DNA from: Planctomyces sp. SH-PL62
GTDB lineage: Bacteria > Planctomycetota > Planctomycetia > Planctomycetales > Planctomycetaceae
Direction: 5' to 3'
NCBI GenBank assembly: GCA_945893045.1
Contig: CAMDEA010000022.1
Location: 1 to 64,000 of the forward strand
Length of the DNA: 64,000 nucleotides
Position 1 is the stretch's first letter. Each line of letters opens with the position of its first letter. Position numbers and translations under genes: made by a program. The notes under the pieces were generated by a model that saw only the letters and a list, made by a program, of their open reading frames with translations, ran no database searches and was not told where the DNA came from. This document shows, in pieces, positions 8,533 to 17,218 of the stretch.

Positions 8533-8999
8533 GATCAGAAGTTCTGCCCGCGATTCGCCGCCTGCTGACCGAGGCTCGTGTCACGTTTCGTGAAGTGCAT
8601 CACGAGCCAACTCGCACGTCGGAAGAATCGGCGAAAGCCCGCGGCGAAGAGCTGCGGATCGGCGGTAAAGCTCTGTTGATGAAAGCGGACGATGTCTTCC
8701 GGCTGTTCGTGTTACCGGCGGATCGCAAGCTCGATTCCGGTGCGATCCGGCGCGAGTTTGGTTGGAAGAGGCTGCGGTTCGCGACGCCAGAAGAGTTGCA
8801 CGAGTTGACCGGCCTCGTCCCCGGCAGCGTGCCGCCGTTCGGTCCGCCGATTTTGCCGTTTGAACTGTGTCTCGATCAGGCCGCGACGCTGAATCCGCGC
8901 ATCGCATTCAATGCCGGCTCACTGACCGATTCGATCATCTTGGCGATGTCCGATTACCTCGCCGTCGCGAAGCCGAGCCGCGTGTTCGCGTTCTCGTAG
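8493..8999 (+). CDS. YbaK/ProX-family aminoacyl-tRNA deacylase-like protein, 168 aa
   Basis: Resembles the YbaK/EbsC domain, which hydrolyses mischarged tRNA. Recognisable parts are TFREVHHEPTRTSEESAKAR near the start, GGKALLMKADDVFRLFVLPAD (family core with the conserved Lys), and GLVPGSVPPFG, the typical G-x-x-P-x-S/G-x-x-P-F loop. ATG at 8493 is chosen because GAGGA lies 7 bases upstream. The first 15 or so residues (METLAGQVENLPHG) are encoded by the right half of a palindromic repeat, so the native N-terminus has been replaced or extended by repeat sequence. The stop TAG at 8997-8999 lies inside another repeat. Substrate tRNA unknown. Confidence 0.82.
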   Translation: METLAGQVENLPHGSEVLPAIRRLLTEARVTFREVHHEPTRTSEESAKARGEELRIGGKALLMKADDVFRLFVLPADRKLDSGAIRREFGWKRLRFATPEELHELTGLVPGSVPPFGPPILPFELCLDQAATLNPRIAFNAGSLTDSIILAMSDYLAVAKPSRVFAFS

Positions 9000-9065
9000 A
9001 CCGGACGCCCACGTCCGGTCAATTCGTCCGGACGTAGGCGTCCGGACTTCGAAGCGAAGTCCTAC
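8996..9065. repeat. Palindromic element with CCGGACG hairpins
   Basis: GTAG at 8996 and CTAC at 9062-9065 bracket two palindromes of the type CCGGACGCCNACGTCCGG plus a short hairpin. The element lies between two convergent genes and contains both stop codons (TAG at 8997 on plus, TAG at 9064-9062 on minus). Confidence 0.8.
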
Positions 9066-9868
9066 CGGCGTTGTGCGCTGAATGGCCACTGCTCGACTTG
9101 TTGCTGTTGCGGCACCAACGGAGTGTTCCAGGTCGGGGCCGAGTTGCTCCAGACCGGCGCGCTCTGCGATTGAGGTTGCGGAGCGTACGTCTGCGTTGAT
9201 GACGAGAATGGCATCTGCATCGACGGGTTGGGTGTCCCGGAAGAAATCATCGGACCGGCGTAGCTCGGCATCGGTCGCGACATCGCCGCAGCCTGCTGTT
9301 GCTGATACGCGACCTGTTGCAATGCGGTCTGTTGCCGCATCTGTTCTTGAAGCAGCGCGAGCCGCGCTTCCAACTCCAGTCGCTGCTGCGTCTGCTTGGC
9401 CGACTCGTCAGAGAGCTTCGTTTCGAGCACCGCCTTCTCGCGTTTGGTTTTCTCCAAGTCCGCCAGCAGTTGCTTAACGGATTCGTCTTGCGTCGCGGAC
9501 TTCGTGGACGGGGCAGCCGTTGGACTTCGCCGAGCCGTCTGAGTCGAGCGACTGGAAGACTTCGAGCGACTGGCCTGACTGGTCTTTGGGCCTCCGAACC
9601 AGCCTCGTGAATGAGACGACGACTCGTAGGGCGCGCGTTCCTTCTGAGCCGGTTGCGGCGGCGGCGTCAGATTCGGTCCGGCTTTGGGGGGCTGAGCCGG
9701 TGGTGAAACAGCCGGAGGTGGTGTGGCCGGCTGAGGAGCCGATTCGATCACTGGCTGTTCATCGAAATGCGCCGGGCCGTGCGACTCATAGTCGCGCATG
9801 AACCAGCGCGGTCCGCTCTGACAGCCCACCAAGCTCAACATCAACACGCACCAGGCGATCGTCCGCAT
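9062..9868 (-). CDS. Proline- and glutamine-rich lipoprotein, 268 aa
   Basis: Residues 1-16 are a lipoprotein signal (LMLSLVGC, lipobox Cys at 16), so the mature protein is probably lipid-anchored. The mature part starts with a proline-rich stretch (about 40-75), then a Ser/Thr/Arg-rich segment (75-125), a short coiled coil with Leu/Glu/Gln heptads (about 125-190), and a Gln, Pro and Ser-rich tail. The ATG at 9868 has GGAGG at ideal spacing. Composition suggests an extended cell-wall or envelope spacer; no enzyme domain is present. Its TAG stop is contributed by the palindromic element at 8996-9065. Confidence 0.78.
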   Translation of the reverse strand: MRTIAWCVLMLSLVGCQSGPRWFMRDYESHGPAHFDEQPVIESAPQPATPPPAVSPPAQPPKAGPNLTPPPQPAQKERAPYESSSHSRGWFGGPKTSQASRSKSSSRSTQTARRSPTAAPSTKSATQDESVKQLLADLEKTKREKAVLETKLSDESAKQTQQRLELEARLALLQEQMRQQTALQQVAYQQQQAAAMSRPMPSYAGPMISSGTPNPSMQMPFSSSTQTYAPQPQSQSAPVWSNSAPTWNTPLVPQQQQVEQWPFSAQRR

Positions 9869-10050
9869 GGTTGATCCTCCGAGAAGCCTAGGCGCGGACC
9901 GACTGCCCGACGCCTCACGGCTTATCCGACCATATCGGGTGACGCGAACCGCACGTTGAGCCGCGTCGGCAACATCGGCTTTCGCGGCATGAGCTGCTGG
10001 CTTGCCGCACGCACAGCTTTCGCAACCTGCGAGCTTTAACAGGTAGTCGC

Positions 10051-10127
10051 GCTCGTCGTGACCCGATACATCGGGTCAGAGAACTGGGCGAGCCATGCGA
10101 GACCCGATGAATCGGGTCACTACGAGC
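10051..10127. repeat. Nested palindromic element, GTAGTGACC family, copy 2
   Basis: Opens with GCTCGTCGTGACCCGATACATCG and ends with ATCGGGTCACTACGAGC; two internal hairpins of the type GACCCGATNNATCGGGTC. Same family as 4788-4873, 34716-34776 and 40912-40986. Confidence 0.85.
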
Positions 10128-10152
10128 AGAAACGAGCAGAACCAAAATGCCC

Positions 10153-10186
10153 GAAGCCGAGCGGCCTCTCCAGACCGCTCGGCTTC
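10153..10186. terminator. Hairpin, possible terminator
   Basis: GAAGCCGAGCGG is mirrored by CCGCTCGGCTTC around a short loop, followed by T/G-rich sequence on plus and GCATTTTGG on minus. It could end transcription of the kinase operon from the right, but it lies 440 bp past its stop and lacks a pure T tract. Confidence 0.4.
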
Positions 10187-10625
10187 GTTGTTGATTCGGT
10201 TTCGCCGGATCAGTCGCCTCTCTCCAAGCGACTGACCTGTGACCTCACCGTTCCCTCATCGCCTTGCGGCGGTTCCTCAGAATCTCCGACCTCTCTCGCA
10301 GTCGGGCAGCCCAGAGTTGTTGTCTGGCTACGGTCGCCGAGTGGGGCGACGCTCGTTTCTAAAGCAGTCGCTGTGCCAGTCGGGCGAATGTTGTTTCACC
10401 CGCACGTCGTCGATCGCAGGGAACTGGCGGATTCACTGTGATTTAGCCCGACTTTGCAAGAAACCAGACTCCGCGACAACTTCGCCGACGAGACACAAAC
10501 TTTGTAAGAACGACAAGCCAGTACGGGTGCTGATTGCAATTTCTACCAGGCTTCGCCAGCGGCGAAATCGCGAGCGGTGGCTTCGTGGCGGGCTGGTTTT
10601 CGCGGTGGCGTGGGGCGTCAGGGCA

Positions 10626-12746
10626 TTAAGAGCAATCCGCGGACACGCAGGACTGAGTTATCTGCGCCATTGCCAGCGGGCAAGGCGCGTCGAGCACGTC
10701 CCGCACCTTGCGGGACAGCGTCGAGGGGGTGAATGGCTTCTGCAAGAAGCCCACGGACTGCGCCGCAATGTCTTCTAAGTGAAGAGCGTCTTCCGTGTAG
10801 CCGGACAGGAACAGCACTTTCAGATCTGACCGCAAACTCGTGAGTTGTTTGACCAATTCGGGACCGCCCATACCGGGCATGAGGACGTCGGTCACGATCA
10901 GGTGAATCCTCTCGACGGTTGACTCGAAAATCCGCAGTGCCTCATGGCCGTTGGTCGCTTCCAAGACGGAGTAGCCGAATTCTCGCAGCACATAGGCGGT
11001 CAAGTGGCGCACGACCCCTTCATCCTCCACAAGCAACACCGTTTCCGTCCCCAGCCGTGGCGTCAGCGTTTCGTGTTGCGGTTCTGCCGACGGACCGGCA
11101 TGTTCGTGTGACGGCAAAAAAATGCGGAACGAAGTGCCGCGGTTCAGTTCGCTGGTCACGTCGATGGCTCCGCCACTCTGACTGACGATTCCGTAAACGA
11201 CGGCCAGTCCCAATCCGGTTCCGCGTCCCTCGGCTTTAGTGGTGAAGAATGGTTCGAAGATGCGTGCGCGGGTGTTCTCGTCCATGCCACAGCCGGAGTC
11301 GGTCACCGACAACATGACGAACCGGCCGGCCGGCACTTCCGGCGGCAGGACCATGTCGCTGGCCTGGGGATCGACGTTCGTGGTTTGAATTCGGAGTTCT
11401 CCCCCTTTCGGCATGGCGTCGCGCGCATTGAGGGCCAGATTCATGACGACCTGCTCCATCTGTCCCGCATCGGCCATCACGGGCCACAAGTGCGGGTCCA
11501 ACGCCGTGTGGATTTGGATGTGTTCGCCGATCAAACGCCGTAGCATTTTCTCCAGGTTGACGATTTGCTGATTCAAACACAGCACACGCGGTTCCAGCAC
11601 CTGCTTGCGGCTGAACGCCAGGAGTTGGTAGGTGAGTCCGGCTGCGCGATCTCCCGCCTTCTTGATCTCCAGAATCAGAGGTTGTCGTGGATCGTCATCG
11701 CTCGCGTCTTTCAGCAGGAGTTCACTGTAGCCGTTGATGACGGTCAGCAGATTGTTGAAGTCGTGAGCCACTCCGCCCGCGAGCTGGCCGATCGCCTCCA
11801 TCTTTTGCGACTGCCGCAGTTGCTCTTCCAGATGCTTTCTTTCCGTGATGTCCACGGCGATGCCGACCAAGCCGACGACGTTTCCGTGAGCATCGCGGTG
11901 CGGCACTTTCTCCGTTTGCAGCCAGCGCACGCCGGTGGACGTTTGAAATTGCTCGATCAGGCCACGCAGTGGTACGCCAGTCGTCATGACCTGGAGATCG
12001 TCTCGCAGGTACTGACTGGCAAACGGTGAACCCAACTCGGCATCGGTCTTGCCTTCGATCTGCTCCCGCGGCAACCCAAAAATCTGAGCGTGCGCCGTGT
12101 TGACATGGACCAGCCGGGATTGGCGATCCTTGTAAAAGATGAGAGCGGGTACGGAATCGAGAATCATCTGCAATTCGGAGCGTTGATGTTCGACGGCTTC
12201 GAGCAAGCGCGCACGCTCCGCCTCCGCCTGTTTGCGTTCGGTGATGTTGCGAATGCTGGCGACAAACAACGTGATGCCGTCCGTCTGCATCGGGCTGAGA
12301 CTGATTTCGACCGGGCACTCGCTGCCGTCCTTGCGGCGTGCCAGCAAGTTCGGAGTGCATTGCATCGGACGAGGATACGGGGTGCAGAGGTATTGGTTTC
12401 GGAGACCAACGTGCCGCTCCCGGAATCGCTCGGGCAGCAAGAATTCCATCGGCTCGCCCAGCATCTCGCCGCGCGGATAGCCAAATAAGTTTTCCGCCTG
12501 AGCATTGACGAGCACGATCTGTCCCGCCGCATCGACCAGCACCATCGCGTCCGCAGCGAACTCAATGACGGCTCGAAATCGCTCCTCAATCTCTTTGAGC
12601 GCAGACTCGATGCGGTGACGCTCAATGTTCAGTGCGACCCCGTCTCCCAGCCGGGCCGCCGCATCCGACGAGCCTGCCTCGCCGTTCGACGGCTGCCACG
12701 CGATTGGCGGCAACCGACCATTCAAGAACGAATAACTCGCGGTCAT
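10626..12746 (-). CDS. Hybrid sensor histidine kinase (PAS-PAS-HisKA-HATPase-REC), 706 aa
   Basis: A soluble sensor kinase with a fused receiver. Domains in order: PAS1 about 50-165 (RFRAVIEFAADAMVLVD, LFGYPRGEMLG) with a PAC tail ending RNITERKQ, PAS2 about 190-300 (VPALIFYKDRQSRLVHVN, ending VDITERKH), HisKA with the phosphoacceptor His328 in GGVAHDFNN, HATPase with N box LNARDAMPKGG (about 440), DSGCGMD (about 483) and GTGLGLAVV (about 509), then REC with phosphoacceptor Asp620 in VTDVLMPGMGG, Ser/Thr site in LFLSGY and Lys in LQKPF. No membrane segment, so the signal is intracellular or taken through a PAS ligand. It is 36 bp downstream of the NarL-type regulator gene. Confidence 0.93.
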   Translation of the reverse strand: MTASYSFLNGRLPPIAWQPSNGEAGSSDAAARLGDGVALNIERHRIESALKEIEERFRAVIEFAADAMVLVDAAGQIVLVNAQAENLFGYPRGEMLGEPMEFLLPERFRERHVGLRNQYLCTPYPRPMQCTPNLLARRKDGSECPVEISLSPMQTDGITLFVASIRNITERKQAEAERARLLEAVEHQRSELQMILDSVPALIFYKDRQSRLVHVNTAHAQIFGLPREQIEGKTDAELGSPFASQYLRDDLQVMTTGVPLRGLIEQFQTSTGVRWLQTEKVPHRDAHGNVVGLVGIAVDITERKHLEEQLRQSQKMEAIGQLAGGVAHDFNNLLTVINGYSELLLKDASDDDPRQPLILEIKKAGDRAAGLTYQLLAFSRKQVLEPRVLCLNQQIVNLEKMLRRLIGEHIQIHTALDPHLWPVMADAGQMEQVVMNLALNARDAMPKGGELRIQTTNVDPQASDMVLPPEVPAGRFVMLSVTDSGCGMDENTRARIFEPFFTTKAEGRGTGLGLAVVYGIVSQSGGAIDVTSELNRGTSFRIFLPSHEHAGPSAEPQHETLTPRLGTETVLLVEDEGVVRHLTAYVLREFGYSVLEATNGHEALRIFESTVERIHLIVTDVLMPGMGGPELVKQLTSLRSDLKVLFLSGYTEDALHLEDIAAQSVGFLQKPFTPSTLSRKVRDVLDAPCPLAMAQITQSCVSADCS

Positions 12747-12782
12747 GCTTGGGCTCCGTCCACAGCAGTGGCTGGATCACTC

Positions 12783-13436
12783 CTAATCCATCGACATCAA
12801 ACCTCGGCGCAGGGCATAGCGGATCAATTCGGCGGGACGCCGCAGCCCCAGTTTGCGCATCAAATTCGCGCGGTGCATTTCCACGGTGCGCGGGCTGATG
12901 TGCAGTCGCTTACCGATTTCGGCCGCGCTGAGTCCCTCGGCCGCCAGTTGCAAGACTTCTCGTTCGCGCGGACTCAGCGTGTCGTACAAATCAAATGGGG
13001 CGGAATTGGTCTTCTTCGTGTAGTTCGACAACGCCCGCTGACTGATGTTGGGGCAGAGAAATCGCCGATTGAGCAGCGCCTCGCGGATGGCTTCGATCAG
13101 ATTTTGTGGTTCCGAGCGTTTGAGGACGTAGCCCAGCGCGTGGTTCTTAAAGGCTTCGACAACGAACGCCTCATCCGAATACATCGTGAAGAAGATCACA
13201 CGCGTGTTGGGCGAGCGTTTCTGGACGCGGTGCGCGAGCGACAAACCATTGAGCCCCGGCAACATGACTTCCAACAGCAACACGTCCGGCTTCAAGCGTT
13301 CGACTTGTCGCAGCGCCTCTTGCCCGTCATCCGCTTCGCCAACAACCTGAAATTTTGGTTCGGACTGCAACAAGGTTTTGATCCCAAGGCGTACGATAGG
13401 ATGCTCATCCGCCAGAAATATCGAGGCTGACAACAC
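12783..13436 (-). CDS. NarL/FixJ-type response regulator with Glu at the phosphorylation site, 217 aa
   Basis: Receiver domain 1-120 and LuxR-type DNA-binding domain about 150-212 (LSPREREVLQLAAEGLSAAEI, then RTVEMHRANLMRKLGLR). The start is taken as GTG at 13436 with GGGAG upstream; no ATG is available near the domain edge, and the resulting length is normal for the family. The acidic pocket is Asp10-Glu11, the Thr (IFFTMYSD) and Lys (YVLKRSE) are kept, but the expected phosphoacceptor Asp is Glu56 (VLLLEVMLPGLNG). Glu there often mimics the phosphorylated state, so this regulator may be active without its kinase. It is the first gene of an operon with the hybrid kinase. Confidence 0.9.
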   Translation of the reverse strand: MLSASIFLADEHPIVRLGIKTLLQSEPKFQVVGEADDGQEALRQVERLKPDVLLLEVMLPGLNGLSLAHRVQKRSPNTRVIFFTMYSDEAFVVEAFKNHALGYVLKRSEPQNLIEAIREALLNRRFLCPNISQRALSNYTKKTNSAPFDLYDTLSPREREVLQLAAEGLSAAEIGKRLHISPRTVEMHRANLMRKLGLRRPAELIRYALRRGLMSMD

Positions 13437-13941
13437 TGTTGCTCCCACACGACCGAACGAAAAAGAAATGGAACGGAATGCCAAATCAGGGGCTTGGCTG
13501 ACACGAAAGTGAGTCCTAAAGCCATGCTGACAGGCCGGACCCTTCTGGCTGCGTTGTGAGAGAGGACGAAATTGTGCGGGTTGATGCGTTTTTCGCCCAT
13601 TCGTACTTCTACGGTATTTTGCCAGTTCGCGTGCCATCGGACAGATTTCGCGGCGGTTGGCGGAAACGGAAGAGAACCACGAAACGCGGAAGCAGAATCA
13701 ATCCCGCAGCCGGCGTGCAGTTCCGCACGCATCAGGTTGGTGCGGCACACGCCGAATGACACCTGCGAGAAGAAACACACGCTGTGCGGGAAGTCTTCAC
13801 CGACTCGTGCTCACGCCACTCGCCGGACACATCGACTGCGGAGATCATCGGAGCCACATGCAGAAAGTCCACTTAAGAAATATCCTGATGGACATTTTGT
13901 AGATGCCTGACGACGCCAACCCGCGACGACACTTTGCGCGA
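13437..13941. other. Intergenic region without a supported gene
   Basis: About 500 bp upstream of the response regulator. Short open frames exist but show no protein-like pattern. It presumably carries the promoter of the regulator/kinase operon; I cannot place it. On the right it runs into a decayed response regulator. Confidence 0.45.
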
Positions 13942-14265
13942 TCAACTCGCGAGCGAGATCAGTTCCAAATGGATGGCGTCGCACGTATGTCCGGCGATGT
14001 CGCGGATGTCGAGCGCGTTCAGCAGGTCGCTGTGGTGCGTCTCCACCGTCTGCGATGCGACCGCCCAACTTGGTGTCAATGAGTTTGGTGAGATCGCCTT
14101 CCGCAATCCGTCGCAAAATCTCGCGTTGGAACTGCGTCAGCGATTGCAGCGAACTGCTCGGTCCACCGTGATTGCTCAGGCAAGCTTCGATCACCTGCGT
14201 GGAAATGGCGGAACTGAGCTACGTTTCGCCGCGAGCCACCGCGTCGAGCCCAATCGGCCTGTTCG
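13942..14265 (-). pseudogene. Remnant of a second NarL-type response regulator
   Basis: On the minus strand the end of a receiver linker and a LuxR-type HTH are readable. The text AVARGET is followed by an amber codon (14221-14219) where the family has Tyr (normally GETYLSPAIS), then LSSAISTQVIEACL, and the HTH LTQFQREILRRIAEGDLTKLI. After DTKLG the frame shifts: the rest of the HTH, ASQTVETHHSDLLNALDI, continues in another frame to a TGA at 13944-13942. No receiver domain is left. Two independent lesions show a dead gene. It sits upstream of the intact regulator, so it may be a decayed paralog. The left and right limits are approximate. Confidence 0.75.
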
Positions 14266-14388
14266 TTTCGGCCGTGGCGCGGACTTTCTTTTTGCGAGCC
14301 GGTCCAACCATAATGGCTCTGTAATCCACAGCTTTGATGGTGTCAGATTCTCAGACCGGCGTTTGCGCTCAACTCTTTGGAGGGCGTC

Positions 14389-14736
14389 ATGGGTGAGATT
14401 CGGGGGCGGTTGCTGATCGGCGGGATGGTGCTCAGGAATCTGGAGGCGAGCCTCGATCACGGGGCACTCGATTCAGAGTCCGGGTGGACGGGGTGTTTGT
14501 TGATCGATCCGCCCCAGCAGGAATGCCTGCAACTCGGTCGCCCGTACCGTCTGGAATTAGACGATGAGCGTGCCGGCCAGATCGAAGTCACGCACATCGA
14601 AAGCGTGCCTGGCCAGCGGCGATTGCGAGCTCTGATTCGGGGATGCTCTCCGCTGAAGTGGTCCCCCTATGCTCACGAGCATCGTCACGATTCCGTGATC
14701 ACGCTGATTCCGGCGACCATCTTGGGAGACGCCTAA
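14389..14736 (+). CDS. Hypothetical protein, 115 aa
   Basis: No family recognised. ATG at 14389 has GGAGG upstream at good spacing, which supports translation. The protein is short and beta-rich in pattern (GRLLIGGMVL, GCLLIDPP, YRLELDDERAGQIEVTHIE), with no signal peptide or membrane segment and a His-rich stretch (YAHEHRHDS) near the end. It lies between the dead regulator and the small HTH gene, which runs convergently. Function unknown. Confidence 0.6.
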   Translation: MGEIRGRLLIGGMVLRNLEASLDHGALDSESGWTGCLLIDPPQQECLQLGRPYRLELDDERAGQIEVTHIESVPGQRRLRALIRGCSPLKWSPYAHEHRHDSVITLIPATILGDA

Positions 14737-14764
14737 AACGGCGGGAGGCATTATGGCTCGTGTT

Positions 14765-15013
14765 CTAAAACCCGTCGCGCAGCCCAAAACGGTGATACCG
14801 GACCACGCGCGGAGCCATCGAATGTCCCCAACTGATGTCCTCGATCGTCACGCCAAAGGCCGCCGCCAATCGCTGACGTTCGTCGGGACTCGGAGTCCAG
14901 CGGCCGACCACGATCGCTTCGATCCGGTCGCACTCCAGCTTGGATCGCTCGGCAATTTCTTCGATCGACAAGCCGGTTTCCTCAAACAGCAAATCAATGG
15001 TGCGGATCGGCAA
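14765..15013 (-). CDS. Small helix-turn-helix protein, 82 aa
   Basis: Probably a DNA-binding regulator. Residues about 10-60 fit an XRE-type HTH (LFEETGLSIEEIAERSKLE, then DERQRLAAAFGVTIEDI). The start is TTG at 15013, with GGAGG five to six bases upstream; no ATG is available in frame. It is divergent from the pyruvate:ferredoxin-type oxidoreductase pair, whose first gene starts 136 bp away, so it is a natural candidate for their regulator or an autoregulator. That link is inferred from position only. Confidence 0.75.
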   Translation of the reverse strand: MPIRTIDLLFEETGLSIEEIAERSKLECDRIEAIVVGRWTPSPDERQRLAAAFGVTIEDISWGHSMAPRVVRYHRFGLRDGF

Positions 15014-15148
15014 GATGACCTCCCTTGTGGGCGTCCAGACTCGTAGCTTTCCCGATTATTCAACCTTGTTCCGCGAAGTGGCAAGTCTGCCGCTTCGATT
15101 CTGACCTTTCTCGAATTCGTCCGTTTCCATCAACACGGAGTATCTTTC

Positions 15149-17131
15149 ATGACCACGATGATGACCGAACGGGTCGCTCGTCAGCCCAGCGACGACGAGA
15201 CCGAACCGAAATTTGAATATCCCGGCCTCCCGACCACCTGCGACGGCGCGGAAGCGGTCGTGTGGGTGGAATCTCGCATCAGCCAGGGTTCGGGAGCCTT
15301 CCCGATCACCAGTTCGACCACGATGGGCGGCGGTTTCAACGCGGCGATGATGAACGGCATTCCCAACCTTTGGGGCGACCAACTGGTCTTCGTCGAGCCG
15401 GAAAGCGAACACTCGGCCGCGACGTTCTGCGAAGGGTTCGCATTGGCTGGCGGGCGAGTCACCAATTTCACGTCGGGCCAAGGTCTGATCCTGATGAAAG
15501 AGGTGCTCTACACGATCTCCGGCAAGCGGCTGGGGATGGTGTTCAACATCGGCGCGCGAGCGTTGACCAGCCAGGGCCTTAATGTCCATGCCGGACACGA
15601 CGATGTGTGCGGCGTCGCCGATTGCGGCTGGGGCATGGTGTTCGCTCGCAACGCGCAAGAGGCGGGCGACCTCTGCTTGATCTCGCGCCGCGCCGCGGAG
15701 GCGTGCAAGACACCTTTCATGAACGTTCAGGACGGATTTCTCACGACACACACCGTCGAAAGTGTCCGTCTGATCGAACCGGAATTCATGAAGCAGTTCG
15801 TCGGCAAGCCCGAAACGAAACTGGTGAACTACATGGACCCGGCCAATCCCGTCATGTCGGGAGTCGTGCAGAACCAAGACTCGTACATGAAGGGCAAGAT
15901 CGCCCAGCGTTGGTACTACGAGCAGTGCGAACCCGCGCTCCGCGATGCTTTCGAGGAGTTCTATTTGAAGACCGGCCGGCGCTACGACTTCGTCACGCCG
16001 TACCGCTGCGACGATGCTGAATACATCATCGTTGGCATGGGGTCGTACATGGAAACGGCCCAGGCGACGGTCGATTACCTCCGCGAAAAACGAGGCATGG
16101 CGGTTGGCTGCTTGAACGTCACCTGTTTCCGGCCTTTCCCGTCGCAAGCGATCATCGACGCGCTCAAAGACTGCAAGGCGTTCACGGTTCTCGAACGCAT
16201 GGACGATCCGCTCTCGACCACCGGCAACCATTTGACTCGCGAGATCAAAGCCGCCTTTTGCGACGCAATCGTCGGCCAGAACGGCATCGAAAAGATCAGT
16301 TGCGTACCGCACATCTTCCACGGAGCGGCGGGGCTCGGTAGCCGCGACGTCCGTCCCGGCGACTTGATTGCCGTCTATGACAACATGGTTGAGAACGGTC
16401 CCGACTTTTTCTGCATCGGCATCAAGCATCCGCTCAATCTGAGTATCACCGAAGACCCGGATCTTCGGCCTCGCGGCGGCTTCTCGATGCGTGGGCACTC
16501 GGTCGGCGGCTTCGGTTCGGTCACGACCAACAAGGTCATCGCGACCATCGGCGGACAAGTCTTCGGCAAGGACGTGCAGGCGTATCCGAAGTACGGCTCG
16601 GAGAAGAAAGGGCTGCCGACGACGTATTACCTGACGATCGCCGACTCGCACATCTACACGCACAGCGAATTGGAGCACGTCGATCTTGTCGTGCTCAACG
16701 ACACGAACGCGCTCTTTAGTGGCGACCCGCTGACCGGCGTTGTGAATGGCGGGGCGATCTTCATGCAGAGTCCCTACACGTCACCCGCCGACGTCTGGCA
16801 ACGTATTCCCGAACATCAAAAGAAAACGATTCGCGAAAAGCGTCTGCGAGTCTATTTCATCGACATGGTCAAGATCGCCCGCACCGTCGCGTCGGAAGCG
16901 GACCTCGAAATGCGTATGCAAGGCATCGTGCTGCTGGGTGGGTTCTTGAAACTCACGCCCTATTCGAAAGAAAGCGGTATGACCGACGCCGAAGTTTACG
17001 GAGGCGTCGAGAAGGCTCTGCAAAAATACTTCGGTAAGCGCGGCGAGCAAGTTGTCCAAGACAACCTCAACTGTGTCCGCCAAGGCTACAGCGACATGCA
17101 GGAAATCCCCGCTGAAATCATTGACGCCTAA
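15149..17131 (+). CDS. 2-oxoacid (pyruvate-type) ferredoxin oxidoreductase, fused alpha and gamma domains, 660 aa
   Basis: Part of an enzyme that oxidatively decarboxylates a 2-oxoacid (pyruvate in the closest pattern) to an acyl-CoA and passes electrons to ferredoxin or flavodoxin. Residues about 35-250 match the alpha N-terminal domain (GAEAVVWVESRISQGSGAFPI), about 255-395 the second alpha domain (VTPYRCDDAEYIIVGMGSYMETA), and about 420-640 the gamma domain (GHSVGGFGSVTTNKVIATIGG). The same domains occur in the single-chain NifJ enzyme, here separated from the iron-sulfur/beta part. ATG at 15149 has CGGAG upstream. The partner starts 87 bp downstream; the two must form one complex. Confidence 0.92.
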   Translation: MTTMMTERVARQPSDDETEPKFEYPGLPTTCDGAEAVVWVESRISQGSGAFPITSSTTMGGGFNAAMMNGIPNLWGDQLVFVEPESEHSAATFCEGFALAGGRVTNFTSGQGLILMKEVLYTISGKRLGMVFNIGARALTSQGLNVHAGHDDVCGVADCGWGMVFARNAQEAGDLCLISRRAAEACKTPFMNVQDGFLTTHTVESVRLIEPEFMKQFVGKPETKLVNYMDPANPVMSGVVQNQDSYMKGKIAQRWYYEQCEPALRDAFEEFYLKTGRRYDFVTPYRCDDAEYIIVGMGSYMETAQATVDYLREKRGMAVGCLNVTCFRPFPSQAIIDALKDCKAFTVLERMDDPLSTTGNHLTREIKAAFCDAIVGQNGIEKISCVPHIFHGAAGLGSRDVRPGDLIAVYDNMVENGPDFFCIGIKHPLNLSITEDPDLRPRGGFSMRGHSVGGFGSVTTNKVIATIGGQVFGKDVQAYPKYGSEKKGLPTTYYLTIADSHIYTHSELEHVDLVVLNDTNALFSGDPLTGVVNGGAIFMQSPYTSPADVWQRIPEHQKKTIREKRLRVYFIDMVKIARTVASEADLEMRMQGIVLLGGFLKLTPYSKESGMTDAEVYGGVEKALQKYFGKRGEQVVQDNLNCVRQGYSDMQEIPAEIIDA

Positions 17132-17218
17132 CTCCGGCCGATGGCCGTCTGCCGATCGCCGAAAGCCGTGATACCGTTTTTCAAATTTCAGATCGCAATT
17201 CAAAAAGGACTCACCATC

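Larger units (their letters stand above)
9869..10625. other. Intergenic region with a repeat and a hairpin
   Basis: This 757-bp region holds the palindromic repeat at 10051-10127 and the GC-rich hairpin at 10153-10186. The remaining part (about 10190-10625) has no protein-like frame, no tRNA and no clear regulatory site that I can support. Confidence 0.5.

Noticed and set aside
15056-16678. 540-codon open frame on the minus strand opposite the ferredoxin oxidoreductase
   Set aside because: It is antisense to a gene with full family motifs; the sequence is Arg/Asp/His-rich without domain pattern and arises from codon bias in GC-rich DNA.
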